DNA of 64,000 nucleotides from Brevibacillus brevis NBRC 100599 (lineage in GTDB: Bacteria > Bacillota > Bacilli > Brevibacillales > Brevibacillaceae), in NCBI RefSeq assembly GCF_000010165.1, contig NC_012491.1, positions 419,501 to 483,500 on the forward strand, given 5' to 3'. A program made the translations under genes and the position numbers. Position 1 is the first letter of the stretch, and each line of letters opens with the position of its first letter. Shown here in pieces: positions 45,132 through 54,289 of the stretch. Under the pieces are notes generated by a model. That model worked only from the letters and a program-made list of their open reading frames with translations, made no database searches and was not told where the DNA came from.

Positions 45132-45150
45132 AAACTCAAATCTCTTGGGA

Positions 45151-45179
45151 TTGATTTCCTTTTGTTATTATACTAAAAT
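45151..45179 (+). promoter_or_regulatory. Sigma-A promoter for the SDR gene
   Basis: TTGATT (45151-45156), 17 bases, and TAAAAT (45174-45179) begin 20 bases after the end of repeat B. Confidence 0.65.
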
Positions 45180-45213
45180 ATTTAATAAGTATAATAATGG
45201 AGGGGGAGAGAAA

Positions 45214-45921
45214 ATGAACAAGCTGGTAGTGATTACAGGCGTGACACGTGGTTTGGGCAGGGAAATGGTCGAGCGTTTTCACGAAGCAGGCTGGACAGTT
45301 GCAGGCTGCGGTCGTTCGGAAAAAGAGGTGCAAGGATTGCGAGAGCAATTCGGAGAACAGCATCATTTTTCTGTCGTCGACGTTTCGGTCATGGAGCAAG
45401 TGGAAAAGTGGGCAGAGGAAGTCAGAGCCGAGGTGGGCGTTCCCGATCTGTTGATTAACAATGCTTCTATTATAAACCGGAACAGCCCAGTCATTGGTCT
45501 TGAGGCAAATGAGTTTTCGAGAGTCATGGACATCAACGTGAATGGTGTTTTCTATGTAATTCGCGCCTTTTTACCGTTTATGGTTCAGCGCGCAAATGGA
45601 GGAGTCGTCGTCAATATCAGCTCATACTGGGGAAGATATGGGGAAGCGTTTTTATCGCCATACTGCGCTTCGAAGTTCGCCATCGAAGGATTGACGCAAT
45701 CATTGGCAGCCGAATTGCCTGAGGGAATGGCCGCCGTGACGCTTGATCCAGGAGGCAGTATCGATACTGCCATGCTCCGTTCATGCTCGCCAGAAGATGT
45801 GGACAGCGCACCAAATCCGGTAGAGTGGAGCCGTGTGGCGGTACCGTACATCATCGGCCTTGGTCCGCAAGACAATGGAAAGTCGCTTACCTGCCCACCC
45901 GTGAGAAAAAGAACTAACTGA
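45214..45921 (+). CDS. Short-chain dehydrogenase/reductase
   Basis: A 235-residue Rossmann-fold SDR. The start MNKLVVITGVTRGLG is set by GGAGGGGGAG. The NAD(P)-binding glycine motif is TGVTRGLG near residue 8, the NNAS motif is near 84, and catalytic Ser/Tyr/Lys are in NISSYWGRYGEAFLSPYCASK (YxxxK as YCASK). The proline-glycine segment after it is LDPGGSIDTAML. The substrate is unknown. A bidirectional terminator separates it from the convergent MFS gene. Confidence 0.9.
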   Translation: MNKLVVITGVTRGLGREMVERFHEAGWTVAGCGRSEKEVQGLREQFGEQHHFSVVDVSVMEQVEKWAEEVRAEVGVPDLLINNASIINRNSPVIGLEANEFSRVMDINVNGVFYVIRAFLPFMVQRANGGVVVNISSYWGRYGEAFLSPYCASKFAIEGLTQSLAAELPEGMAAVTLDPGGSIDTAMLRSCSPEDVDSAPNPVEWSRVAVPYIIGLGPQDNGKSLTCPPVRKRTN

Positions 45922-45981
45922 ATATCGTTGCCATTGTTTTATTAGCTGTCGAGAATGCCCTCGACAGATTGAGTTCAACCA

Positions 45982-46022
45982 AAAAGCCGCTCGTTCCTGT
46001 AAAAGGATCAGGCGGCTTTTTT
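45982..46022. terminator. Bidirectional terminator
   Basis: AAAAAGCCGC (45982-45991) pairs with GCGGCTTTTT from 46013 onward, with inner TCCT/AGGA. T runs occur on both strands. It lies between convergent SDR and MFS genes. Confidence 0.88.
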
Positions 46023-46032
46023 GCAATTGAAA

Positions 46033-47262
46033 TCAGTATTTAGCAACCTCTGCTCGATTTTCCCGATGAAAATAAGCGTGTAACAGACAGAGCAGGACCG
46101 AACCCGCAGAGACAAGCGTTGCCAAGAACAAAGTTGGATGAATGCCACCATGGTCATACATGAACCCCATAGCCAGCGGCCCCAAGAGCCTTCCACCAGT
46201 TGTAATCGCCCCTACGACCCCCAAATAAAAGGGTGCATTCTCTCCGGTTTTTTCCGATATAAAAGTAGGGATAGTTGGCGAGATGAGCATTTCTCCAAAC
46301 GTAGTGATAACCATTCCGACAACAAATGCGTAATAACTACCGTGGTAGACAAGCATACACCCAAAACCGACAGCATACGCGATGGCACTGACGACGAGTT
46401 GGGCAGACAAGCTCTGATTCAACAGCCGCTTGATCCAGGAAGTGATGGGCTGCCCGGCAAAAATGATAATCCCGTTGATCGTCCACAGCCAGCTATACGA
46501 AGACAGCGGCATGCCTTGTTCGGTAATATAAGGAGCAACGCCGGTGTTCCATACCGTATTCGAAAAGAAAATCAATGCTGCGCCCAATGCCATAAACAAG
46601 TACAATTGGTAGCGGAATAGCAGGGTAAAGCTGTTTTTTACGTGATGCTTTTGCTGTTCTTCCAGGTTTTCTCCGACCAGCTCCTGATGGGATATATTCT
46701 TCATAAAAAGGAAGAAGAACAAGGCAAACAATAAGGTGCTCGTGCTGTTGAACCAAAAAGTAAGCTGGAAGGATAAAGTGGCAATGACGCCAGCCAACGC
46801 GGTTCCGATTGCCATCCCCAAATTATTGCCGACGTAGACGATGTTAAATAATTCACGACGCTGCTCCTTCCAGCGGAAACCAATAAATGCCTGAATCGCT
46901 GGAAACGACAGGTTGAAGGTAAAACCAAGCCCCATCATGAGAATCAGGTAGGCAGGCCAACTCTGAACGAAAGGAATAGAAAATTGAATAAGACCTTGAA
47001 AGATCAATGCGCCGACAATAAGCCGCTTGGCACCTAGTCGATGAAACAACGATCCGCCGATGAATTGGCCGAAGATGCCAGCGAGAGATTGGATCATCAG
47101 GACGAATCCGGCTTCCGTCATCGAGCGTTGCAAAATGGTATGTACGTATAAGGTAGTAAGTGGCCACATAAAAGCGCTCCCGGAGGAGTTAATAAAGCTG
47201 GCGATGAGGAAGAAAATGGCCTCACGTGGATAGCGATTGAGGAAAACTGACGGTGATATCAC
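46033..47262 (-). CDS. MFS transporter
   Basis: A 409-residue transporter with about 12 helices, starting at GTG with AAGGGGTG upstream. It begins ISPSVFLNRYPREAIFF. LAGIFGQFIGGSLFHRLGAKR contains motif A. The helix pattern resembles the MdtH/YqgE-like multidrug exporters. The substrate is unknown. It is divergent from the LCP-family gene. Confidence 0.85.
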   Translation of the reverse strand: MISPSVFLNRYPREAIFFLIASFINSSGSAFMWPLTTLYVHTILQRSMTEAGFVLMIQSLAGIFGQFIGGSLFHRLGAKRLIVGALIFQGLIQFSIPFVQSWPAYLILMMGLGFTFNLSFPAIQAFIGFRWKEQRRELFNIVYVGNNLGMAIGTALAGVIATLSFQLTFWFNSTSTLLFALFFFLFMKNISHQELVGENLEEQQKHHVKNSFTLLFRYQLYLFMALGAALIFFSNTVWNTGVAPYITEQGMPLSSYSWLWTINGIIIFAGQPITSWIKRLLNQSLSAQLVVSAIAYAVGFGCMLVYHGSYYAFVVGMVITTFGEMLISPTIPTFISEKTGENAPFYLGVVGAITTGGRLLGPLAMGFMYDHGGIHPTLFLATLVSAGSVLLCLLHAYFHRENRAEVAKY

Positions 47263-47295
47263 GCGAATGCACCCCTTATCAGTAAGGATAAGAAC

Positions 47296-47324
47296 AGTAT
47301 AGCGAATATTCTAAACTTTGTAAA
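47296..47324 (-). promoter_or_regulatory. Sigma-A promoter for the MFS gene
   Basis: On the minus strand TTTACA (47319-47324), 17 bases, and TATACT (47296-47301) lie 34 bases before the MFS start. A TATAAT on the plus strand at 47335-47340 may serve the divergent LCP gene. Confidence 0.7.
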
Positions 47325-47448
47325 ATGAAATGTTTATAATGTCACAGGTACCCAAATAAAGGCTGCTCCACTTTCCGCAAATTCGAGTATACTAATCAAA
47401 GTGGAGAGATGACATCAACTGAGGATAGAGAGAATAAAGGTGGACTTT

Positions 47449-48435
47449 ATGAAAATATGGAAACGAGTGTTGCTTCTTTTGCTTGTCGTGATAGCTACGA
47501 CAGCTGGATATTACGGATACTCTTTTTATCAATTTGCTCAAAATATTCAAGAGCCCAATATCGCACCGCCTAGTGGTGGGAATTCCACCAAAGCCGCGGA
47601 AATACCAGAGTGGGATGGCAAGGAACGTGTCAATATTCTGCTGATGGGAGTAGACCGCAGAGGGATGAAAAATAACGGGCTGCCTCGTTCTGACTCTATG
47701 ATGCTGGTCAGCATCGATCCTACGGGGAAACGTTATGACATGTTTTCAATTCTGCGTGATACGTATGTAGATATTCCCGGTAGAGGTAGCTCGCGGATCA
47801 ACTCTGCGATTGTAGAAGGTGGACCTGAGCTGGCAATGGAAACGGTTAGTCAGTTCACTGGACTTCAAGTAGATCGTTACGTCATTACTGACTTTGAAGG
47901 TTTCAAGGCTTTGATTGATGCAGTAGGTGGAGTCCAGATCGATGTAGAAAAAAACATGTATTATCATGACCCGACAGACAAAGGTGTCTACGATATTAAT
48001 CTGAAAAAAGGTCTGCAAAAGCTGAATGGAGACAAAGCTTTGCAATATGTTCGTTTCCGCCATGATGCGACCTCCGATTATACACGGACGGAGCGTCAGC
48101 GGAAATTAATGACGGCAGTCGTGGATCAGATGAAAAATGGTACGACGCTGATGCAGCTTCCTACCATTTTGAAGGAAGTAACACCGTATGTTCAAACCAA
48201 TATTAGCTCAGTGGACATGCTGAAGCTGTCTGCACTCGGATTAAAATTGAATACGTTAGAACCAGGTAACTATCAATTGCCACCAATGGGGATGTTCCGT
48301 GAGTCCCACCGTGCAGGTTCAGTTCTGGTTCCGGATGTCGATCAGGTTCAGTCGTTTATCCAAGAAAAAATCGCACCTCCTACCGAAGCATCAGATCAAC
48401 CTGTGGGAGAAAAGAAAAGCAGCACGCAAAACTAA
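47449..48435 (+). CDS. LytR-CpsA-Psr (LCP) family cell-wall glycopolymer ligase
   Basis: A 328-residue membrane-anchored enzyme that attaches teichoic acid or other glycopolymers to peptidoglycan. The start MKIWKRVLLLLL is preferred because AAAGGTGG is six bases away. One N-terminal transmembrane helix is followed by the LCP domain (about 60-230): NILLMGVDRRG, the Arg/Asp residues in RSDSMMLVSIDP, SILRDTYVDIPG with the catalytic Arg, and KALQYVRFRHDATSDYTRTERQ. A terminator overlaps the stop. Confidence 0.93.
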   Translation: MKIWKRVLLLLLVVIATTAGYYGYSFYQFAQNIQEPNIAPPSGGNSTKAAEIPEWDGKERVNILLMGVDRRGMKNNGLPRSDSMMLVSIDPTGKRYDMFSILRDTYVDIPGRGSSRINSAIVEGGPELAMETVSQFTGLQVDRYVITDFEGFKALIDAVGGVQIDVEKNMYYHDPTDKGVYDINLKKGLQKLNGDKALQYVRFRHDATSDYTRTERQRKLMTAVVDQMKNGTTLMQLPTILKEVTPYVQTNISSVDMLKLSALGLKLNTLEPGNYQLPPMGMFRESHRAGSVLVPDVDQVQSFIQEKIAPPTEASDQPVGEKKSSTQN

Positions 48436-48443
48436 GCGTGCTG
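48420..48443 (+). terminator. Terminator overlapping the LCP stop codon
   Basis: CAGCACGC (48420-48427) pairs perfectly with GCGTGCTG (48436-48443), followed by seven Ts. The stop codon lies in the loop. Confidence 0.9.
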
Positions 48444-48505
48444 TTTTTTTGTATTTTTTAGGAAAGACTAACCATGATTTTCTAAGTGCTGAGGTGACAG
48501 TGTAG

Positions 48506-49957
48506 ATGGATCGGGAGAGTGCACGTAATTGGTTTACACATACAAGCGACTTGGTCACTGAACATATCGATGAACCTGAAGGCCGCGTGCGACTTTTCTA
48601 TTTATCGACCATGGCAGATGCCAAGGTTGTTTACAGCGAGCTCATCCCGAAGCTGCGCGAGATTTGTTTGGAAGAAAGCGAAATTGCAGTGATTGCTCAG
48701 CATCTAGGAGTGTCTAGCAGCAACCGAGTCTTCGATGATGGGGAAGCCATTGAGCGTTTACTCAGCGGCCATATTGTTATTCAAGTAGAGGAATCGTCCT
48801 ATGGCTTGGCGTTCCCCAGTGATGGCACAGTTGGCAGAAACATTCAAGCGCCGGAAATCGAAACAGTTGTACTCGGCCCACAGATCGCCTTTGTAGAAGA
48901 GCTGAATGTGAACATCTGTATCATTCGCAAATATATGTCTACCCCAAGACTGTTCCATGAACGATTGAGCGTGGGGAAAACCATACCGATGAATGTGTCG
49001 ATGCTGTATTTGAGTGGGACGGCCGATGAGGAAAATGTGAATACGGTACGTCAACGGATTAATGATCTGGAATTAGACACCAGTCTGGATTCCACCATAC
49101 TGGCTCAGCATATCGCGGACAATGAGAAATCATTATTTCCTACGCTTCAGCAAACAGAGCGTCCAGACCGTGCTATACACGGTTTGCGACAAGGGCAGAT
49201 TGCCATACTCGTGGAGGGGAGCCCATTCGCTCTGCTCGGGCCTACCACCCTGTTGCAATTTTTTCAGTCACCAGATGACTATTACTTGCGTTGGAGTCTT
49301 GCTACCTTCAACAGGCTCATGCGCACCTTTGCCATGATTTTGTCCCTAATCCTCACGCCGATCTATGTGGCAGCCCTGACCTATCATTACGAGATGGTTC
49401 CAGCTGACCTCTTGCTTTCGCTCGCGCAATCACGCTCTCGGGTACCGTTCCCGCCGTTGTGGGAGGCCCTTTTGATGGAGCTGATTATTGAGCTTTTGCG
49501 GGAAGCGGGAGCGAGACTGCCGACCAAGGTCGGTCAGACGATTGGTATTGTGGGCGGTATTGTTATCGGACAAGCTATCGTTCAGGCCGGATTCACGAGC
49601 AATATTTTGATTATTATCGTTGCCCTCGGCGCTTTGTCATCCTTTATCGCGCCTAGCTATATGATCGGTTCTACGATCCGGGTGGTTCGTTTTCCGATGA
49701 TTTTTCTGGCAGGTGTGCTAGGTGCATTAGGCATTGTGGTCGGATTTAGTTTTTTGGCCAGTCACTTGCTTCGTCAGACCAGCTTGGGGCGTCCGTATAT
49801 GTATCCGATTTATCCCGTGCGATTTTCAGATTGGAAGGATGGCTTTATACGGGCTCCCTTATCCTCCCTTTCGGAACGTCTCAAGTTTTTTAACCCAAAA
49901 CGAATATCGCGCTTTGACAGGGATAGAGCCAAAGAGAAGAAAGACATTGACGAGTAA
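48506..49957 (+). CDS. Spore germination protein, GerA family A subunit
   Basis: A 483-residue germinant-receptor A subunit (GerAA/GerKA-like) of the spore inner membrane. The N-terminal soluble domain (about 1-260) has RVRLFYLSTMADAKVV, the ERPDRAIHGLRQGQIAILVEGSPFALLGPTT block and the following FFQSPDDYY. Then come about five helices, with PADLLLSLAQSRSRVPFPPLWEALLMELIIELLREAGARLP, the most conserved GerA segment. A GAGGTGACAG site precedes the ATG. It is first in a three-gene operon; the nutrient it senses cannot be read. Confidence 0.95.
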   Translation: MDRESARNWFTHTSDLVTEHIDEPEGRVRLFYLSTMADAKVVYSELIPKLREICLEESEIAVIAQHLGVSSSNRVFDDGEAIERLLSGHIVIQVEESSYGLAFPSDGTVGRNIQAPEIETVVLGPQIAFVEELNVNICIIRKYMSTPRLFHERLSVGKTIPMNVSMLYLSGTADEENVNTVRQRINDLELDTSLDSTILAQHIADNEKSLFPTLQQTERPDRAIHGLRQGQIAILVEGSPFALLGPTTLLQFFQSPDDYYLRWSLATFNRLMRTFAMILSLILTPIYVAALTYHYEMVPADLLLSLAQSRSRVPFPPLWEALLMELIIELLREAGARLPTKVGQTIGIVGGIVIGQAIVQAGFTSNILIIIVALGALSSFIAPSYMIGSTIRVVRFPMIFLAGVLGALGIVVGFSFLASHLLRQTSLGRPYMYPIYPVRFSDWKDGFIRAPLSSLSERLKFFNPKRISRFDRDRAKEKKDIDE

Positions 49958-49968
49958 GCGAGGCGGCC

Positions 49969-51093
49969 ATGAAGATCAACATCGATGTAAGTAAGGACAA
50001 TACGATAACGGCATTTCTTGCAGGGGTTCTTGTGCATGGCACGCAGATAGGGATGGGCATTTTGGGCTTCCAACGAATCATTGCCAAGGAGGCGGGGCAT
50101 GATGCTTGGATATCTGTCATACTCGCAGCTTTGTTTACTCATCTTACAGTGATGATCATTAACAAGACCTTGCAAAAATACCCTTCAGCCGATATTTACG
50201 GAATTCAGGAAGATGTGTTTGGAAAGTGGCTGGGAACAGGCATAAGCATCATTTATTTGACCTATTTTTTTGTGTCAGCTGGAGTCATTTTACGTACCTA
50301 CATTGAAGTTGTCCAAACCTGGATGTTTCCGAATTTACCAACGTGGGTTCTGTCAGGGATTATCCTGTTTCTAGCGTTTTACACAGTCGTAGGGGGGATA
50401 AGAGTCGTAGCAGGCTATGCGTTTTTTTCCTTTATGGTCACGATATGGATGATATTTGAGTTATATTTTCCTTTGAAATTTGCCAGGTGGGAATATTTGT
50501 TTCCTGTCATGGACACCAGCTTGGAGAACCTTTTCAATGGAATGATTGCCATGTCTTTGACCAGTGCCGGCTTTGAGATTCTCTACGTTGTCTATCCTTA
50601 TTTACAAAATAAAGAGAGGGTACACAAAAGTGTACAGTTGGCGGTGTTGGTGACGTATCTGATCTATTTGTTTGTCATGATTGTGGCACTGGTCTTTTTT
50701 AGTCAGGGTCAGCTCATGAGAACGATCTGGGCGACACTCAATATGCAAAAGATGGTGTACCTCCCTATTCTGGAAAGGTTTGAACTGGTTGTCATTTCGT
50801 TATGGCTTCTCGTGATCTTGCCGAATATTATGCTGTATTTGTGGGCTTCTGCCCGAGGTCTCAAGCGCTTGTTCGGATTCAATCTACGTCATTCGTTGTA
50901 TTGGATTATACCCGTGATCTATGTAGCCTCCTTGTCGCTGCTTTCCAGACAGCAGATGAGTCGGATGACGACTATTTACTCGCATATAACTCTGTACATT
51001 ATTTACGTGTACCCCTATTTTTTGTACCTGATGGTCTGGCTGAAGAAACGAAAGCAAAGGGTGAAACCAACCAGCAAAGGAGAGAGTGCCTGA
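49969..51093 (+). CDS. Spore germination protein, GerB family permease subunit
   Basis: A 374-residue B subunit with ten helices, related to amino-acid permeases (APC superfamily). It starts MKINIDVSKDNTITAFLAGV, with GVGLGIL-like GTQIGMGILGFQRIIAKEAGHDAWISVIL near residue 25. It probably forms the germinant-binding or ion-conducting part of the receptor. GCGAGGCGG precedes the ATG. Its stop overlaps the next start (TGATG). Confidence 0.94.
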   Translation: MKINIDVSKDNTITAFLAGVLVHGTQIGMGILGFQRIIAKEAGHDAWISVILAALFTHLTVMIINKTLQKYPSADIYGIQEDVFGKWLGTGISIIYLTYFFVSAGVILRTYIEVVQTWMFPNLPTWVLSGIILFLAFYTVVGGIRVVAGYAFFSFMVTIWMIFELYFPLKFARWEYLFPVMDTSLENLFNGMIAMSLTSAGFEILYVVYPYLQNKERVHKSVQLAVLVTYLIYLFVMIVALVFFSQGQLMRTIWATLNMQKMVYLPILERFELVVISLWLLVILPNIMLYLWASARGLKRLFGFNLRHSLYWIIPVIYVASLSLLSRQQMSRMTTIYSHITLYIIYVYPYFLYLMVWLKKRKQRVKPTSKGESA

Positions 51094-52226
51094 TGCTGCC
51101 TAAGCGTCTTTTGGCGTTGTGGTGTTCATGTATCCTTGTCCTGGCAGGCTGTTCAGATCGGCAAATTTTTGATGAGACAGGACTTGCCACGGCTGTCGGC
51201 TATGATCTGTTAAAGGATGGGGACGTTCGGGGGACAGCAATTATGCCTTCCATTAATCCAGAGGCGAAAGAAAAGATACAGGTTTTTTCAGCCATCGGTG
51301 AAACCAGCAAGGGAATTCGGGATCGGATAAATTTACAATCAGATAAAAGAGTATTGGGTGGGCAAATTCGTGTCGCACTCTACAATGAAAAATTGGCAAA
51401 GCGTGGACTTGGTAGTATCGTTGACACGTTGTATCGGGATTCCTCTATTTCCAGCAGGGTTTATCTTTGCTTATTTGAAGGCGAAACATATGATATGTTA
51501 ACGCATCCCTATTCTGAAGAAGGGAATATCGGAATCTATTTATACCGTATGATTGAGCAAAATATTGAAGGGGAAAAAATTCCGTCTTCCACTATGCATG
51601 AGTTTTTTCGGTCTTATTATGACAAAGGAATAGACCCGATCATGCCGTTCATTGCAAGAAAGGGAAATGAGCTGCAAATCAAGGGGATCGCATTATTTCG
51701 AGGGGAGCGTTATGTAGGGTGGATCACACCCAAGGAAGCCTTTTTAATCAAGCTCATGCATGGAAAATTCCGCATTGGCAGCTACGATACTTCTGTCCCT
51801 GCTCATATTTTTGGCGAGATGCCCAAGAATCGCGGAAGTAAAAAAGACCGTGTGCAGCTTGTCTTTGACACGATTTCCAGCCATTCAAAAATCGAGCTGA
51901 CCCAAGTATCTCCCCCGATCTTTGATATTCACATCCGATTAAATGCGCGGATTTTGGAATTAACCCTCCCGCTGAAGCTAGAGAATGCCAGGTTGATGAA
52001 AATCATGGAACATGCACTGGAAGAAGAGCTTGGAAAAGAACTGCAGAAAGTAGTGCATAAATTGCAGGACCTCAATGTCGATCCCGCTGGTTTCGGGATC
52101 GTGTATCGCTCAAATAGAAGGGGCAAGGCAAATATGACGCAGGCTGAATGGAGAAAGATGTTCAAAGAAGCGACATTTCGCTTCCACATAAAGTCAACCA
52201 TCATCCGCAACGGCGTCATGGATTAA
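51093..52226 (+). CDS. Spore germination lipoprotein, GerC family
   Basis: A 377-residue C subunit. The start MLPKRLLALWCSC overlaps the B-subunit stop and has AAAGGAGAG upstream; a longer in-frame ORF inside gerB is rejected. The lipobox is LVLAGC with Cys 20, anchoring it to the spore inner membrane. The family features GLATAVGYDLLKDG, LGGQIRVALYNEKLAKRG and the C-terminal LPVKIEN-like segment LTLPLKLENARLMKIMEHALEEELGKEL are present. It completes the ger receptor operon. Confidence 0.93.
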   Translation: MLPKRLLALWCSCILVLAGCSDRQIFDETGLATAVGYDLLKDGDVRGTAIMPSINPEAKEKIQVFSAIGETSKGIRDRINLQSDKRVLGGQIRVALYNEKLAKRGLGSIVDTLYRDSSISSRVYLCLFEGETYDMLTHPYSEEGNIGIYLYRMIEQNIEGEKIPSSTMHEFFRSYYDKGIDPIMPFIARKGNELQIKGIALFRGERYVGWITPKEAFLIKLMHGKFRIGSYDTSVPAHIFGEMPKNRGSKKDRVQLVFDTISSHSKIELTQVSPPIFDIHIRLNARILELTLPLKLENARLMKIMEHALEEELGKELQKVVHKLQDLNVDPAGFGIVYRSNRRGKANMTQAEWRKMFKEATFRFHIKSTIIRNGVMD

Positions 52227-52249
52227 AAAACTTTTTCCTGCTATTACTA

Positions 52250-52279
52250 TTGACGTGATATTTTCAAAAAGGATATAAT
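52250..52279 (+). promoter_or_regulatory. Sigma-A promoter for the metNIQ operon
   Basis: TTGACG (52250-52255), 18 bases, and TATAAT (52274-52279) lie about 55 bases before the riboswitch aptamer. Confidence 0.8.
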
Positions 52280-52335
52280 CCGTTTTGTATCATCAAGAAA
52301 TAGAAAAAACGAACATAATATACGTAGATATCTTT

Positions 52336-52447
52336 CTTATCAAGAGAGGCGGAGGGACAGGCCCTATGAAGCCCGGCAGCCGGTTCATTTTCGAATGAAC
52401 GTCGCGGTGCCAATTCCTACAGGATTTTTGGATCTTGTACAGATGAG
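52336..52447 (+). ncRNA. SAM-I (S-box) riboswitch for metNIQ
   Basis: It contains P1 strands CTTATC (52336-52341) and GATGAG (52442-52447), then AAGAGAGGCGGAGGGA, CAGGCCC, GAAGCCCGGCAGCC, a hairpin arm GTTCATTTTCGAATGAAC, GGTGCCAATTCC and a final arm. The pattern is a full S-box aptamer. It is followed by mutually exclusive hairpins and a terminator before metN. Confidence 0.96.
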
Positions 52448-52481
52448 AAGGGTGGATGCGAACGTATACATTGCGTTGCAG

Positions 52482-52512
52482 CCCCTTTTTCGTTTGTGAA
52501 AAAGGGGTTTTT
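52482..52512 (+). terminator. Riboswitch terminator before metN
   Basis: CCCCTTTTT pairs with AAAAAGGGG, followed by TTTTTA. An upstream GGGTGGATGC...GCAGCCCC pairing (from about 52450) shares the CCCC arm, so it is a candidate antiterminator. Confidence 0.85.
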
Positions 52513-52549
52513 ATATTTTTATCAAGATTATGGTCGGGAGGTGGATGCG

Positions 52550-53563
52550 TTGATCCAACTGCGTCATTTGCATAAAAGCTATCAAGTACAAGGTAAAACC
52601 ATCCCAGCGTTAACGGGGATCGACCTTTCCATAGAGCAAGGCGAAATATACGGGATTATCGGACACTCTGGTGCAGGGAAAAGTACGTTGATCCGGTGCA
52701 TCAATTTGCTAGAGCGCCCAACTTCGGGGGAAGTTATTGTGGACGGCGTCGATTTGACGAAGCTGGATGAAGGGAAGCTGCAAGAAAAGCGCCGCGCAAT
52801 CGGCATGATTTTTCAGCATTTCAACTTGCTGTCTTCTTCGACGGTCGGCGAAAATGTTGCTTTTCCGCTCAAGCTGGCAAAGCGTTCGAAGGCAGAGATT
52901 GATAAGAAAGTAAACGAGCTGCTGAAGCTGGTTGGCTTGGAGGCACATAAGGACAAATATCCGTCTCAGCTGTCTGGCGGACAGAAGCAGCGTGTCGGGA
53001 TCGCCCGTGCGCTCGCGAATGATCCAAAAGTGCTGCTCTGCGACGAAGCGACATCAGCTCTCGATCCGCAGACGACGAACTCCATTCTGGCACTGCTCTT
53101 GGACATCAACCGCAAGCTGGGCTTGACCATTGTGTTGATTACCCACGAGATGCACGTCATTCGCTCCATTTGTGATCGTGTCGGCGTGATTGATGGAGGA
53201 AAGATCGTCGAATCGGGTAACGTACTAGATGTATTCCTTCGTCCAAAGCATCCAACGACACAAGAATTCGTGGAGCAAGTAGCCGATTCTACAGAGCTGC
53301 GCGAAGCGGTCGAGCACGAAAAGGCTTCGGGGAACCGCACGATTGCTCGTGTCACCTTCCTCGGAGAAAAAACGTACCAGCCAATCCTTTTCCAAACGAT
53401 GCAAGAGACAGGTACGGTGTTTAGTATTTTGCAGGGAACGATTTCTCGCATGAAAGATACGCCGTATGGTCAGTTAGTGATCGAGCTGGAAGGCGATGTC
53501 GCACAGAATCAAAAGACCATCGAGACGCTGCGCCAACGTGGCTTGGAAGTAGAGGTGATATAA
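52550..53563 (+). CDS. metN: Methionine ABC transporter ATP-binding protein
   Basis: A 337-residue ATPase of the methionine importer. A TTG start (LIQLRHLHKSYQV) is set by GGGAGG eight bases upstream; other in-frame starts lie inside the terminator. Walker A is GHSGAGKST near residue 38, the signature is QLSGGQKQRVGIARAL, Walker B is LLCDEATSALDP, and the switch His is in ITHEM. The C-terminal NIL domain (about 265-337) contains VTFLGEKTYQPILF, the methionine-sensing domain. Its stop abuts the metI start. Confidence 0.95.
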   Translation: MIQLRHLHKSYQVQGKTIPALTGIDLSIEQGEIYGIIGHSGAGKSTLIRCINLLERPTSGEVIVDGVDLTKLDEGKLQEKRRAIGMIFQHFNLLSSSTVGENVAFPLKLAKRSKAEIDKKVNELLKLVGLEAHKDKYPSQLSGGQKQRVGIARALANDPKVLLCDEATSALDPQTTNSILALLLDINRKLGLTIVLITHEMHVIRSICDRVGVIDGGKIVESGNVLDVFLRPKHPTTQEFVEQVADSTELREAVEHEKASGNRTIARVTFLGEKTYQPILFQTMQETGTVFSILQGTISRMKDTPYGQLVIELEGDVAQNQKTIETLRQRGLEVEVI

Positions 53564-54229
53564 ATGGACTGGACATTCGAAAATGTGGATTGGGCTGAAA
53601 TCGGCGAAGGTACGATGGACACGCTCACGATGCTTGGCTTCTCCACTCTGTTTACCGTCCTGATTGGTTTGCCGTTGGGCATCATTTTGTTTTTGACTTC
53701 TCGCGGACAGCTTTTGCAAAACCGCACTTTTTATACCATTGCATCATTCGTTGTCAACGTATTGCGCTCGGTACCATTTATCATTCTGATGATCTTGCTG
53801 ATTCCAGTGACGAAAATGATCGTAGGGACTTCACTCGGCGTACTAGGTGCCATTCCGCCGCTCGTATTTGGTGCCGCTCCGTTTTTCGCACGTTTGGTGG
53901 AAACCTCTCTGCGTGAGATTGATAAGGGCGTGATTGAGGCCGCACAATCTATGGGTGCATCCAATTGGCAGATCGTCTGGAATGTCCTTTTGCCAGAGTC
54001 TAGATCCGGTTTGATCGCGGGTATTACGATCACGACGGTAACACTGGTCTCCTACACAGCAATGTCTGGGGTAATTGGCGGTGGTGGTTTGGGTGACTTG
54101 GCGATCCGATACGGTTATCAGCGTTTCCAAACCGATGTTATGGTTGTGACTGTTGTTATTTTGCTGGTGATGGTACAGATCTTACAGTCGCTGGGGGACC
54201 GTCTGGTTCTGAAATTCAGCCGTAAATAG
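53564..54229 (+). CDS. metI: Methionine ABC transporter permease
   Basis: A 221-residue permease with about five helices, immediately following metN. It begins MDWTFENVDWAEIGEGTMDTL. The EAA loop is seen in SLREIDKGVIEAAQSMGASNWQIVWNVLLPESRSGLIAG near residue 130. The length and TAMSGVIGGGGLGDLAIRYGYQRF are typical of MetI. Confidence 0.95.
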   Translation: MDWTFENVDWAEIGEGTMDTLTMLGFSTLFTVLIGLPLGIILFLTSRGQLLQNRTFYTIASFVVNVLRSVPFIILMILLIPVTKMIVGTSLGVLGAIPPLVFGAAPFFARLVETSLREIDKGVIEAAQSMGASNWQIVWNVLLPESRSGLIAGITITTVTLVSYTAMSGVIGGGGLGDLAIRYGYQRFQTDVMVVTVVILLVMVQILQSLGDRLVLKFSRK

Positions 54230-54289
54230 GATCTTTCCATATAGATTGTCAAAAAATAAAACGAAATACATGCAAGGGGGAAATCATTC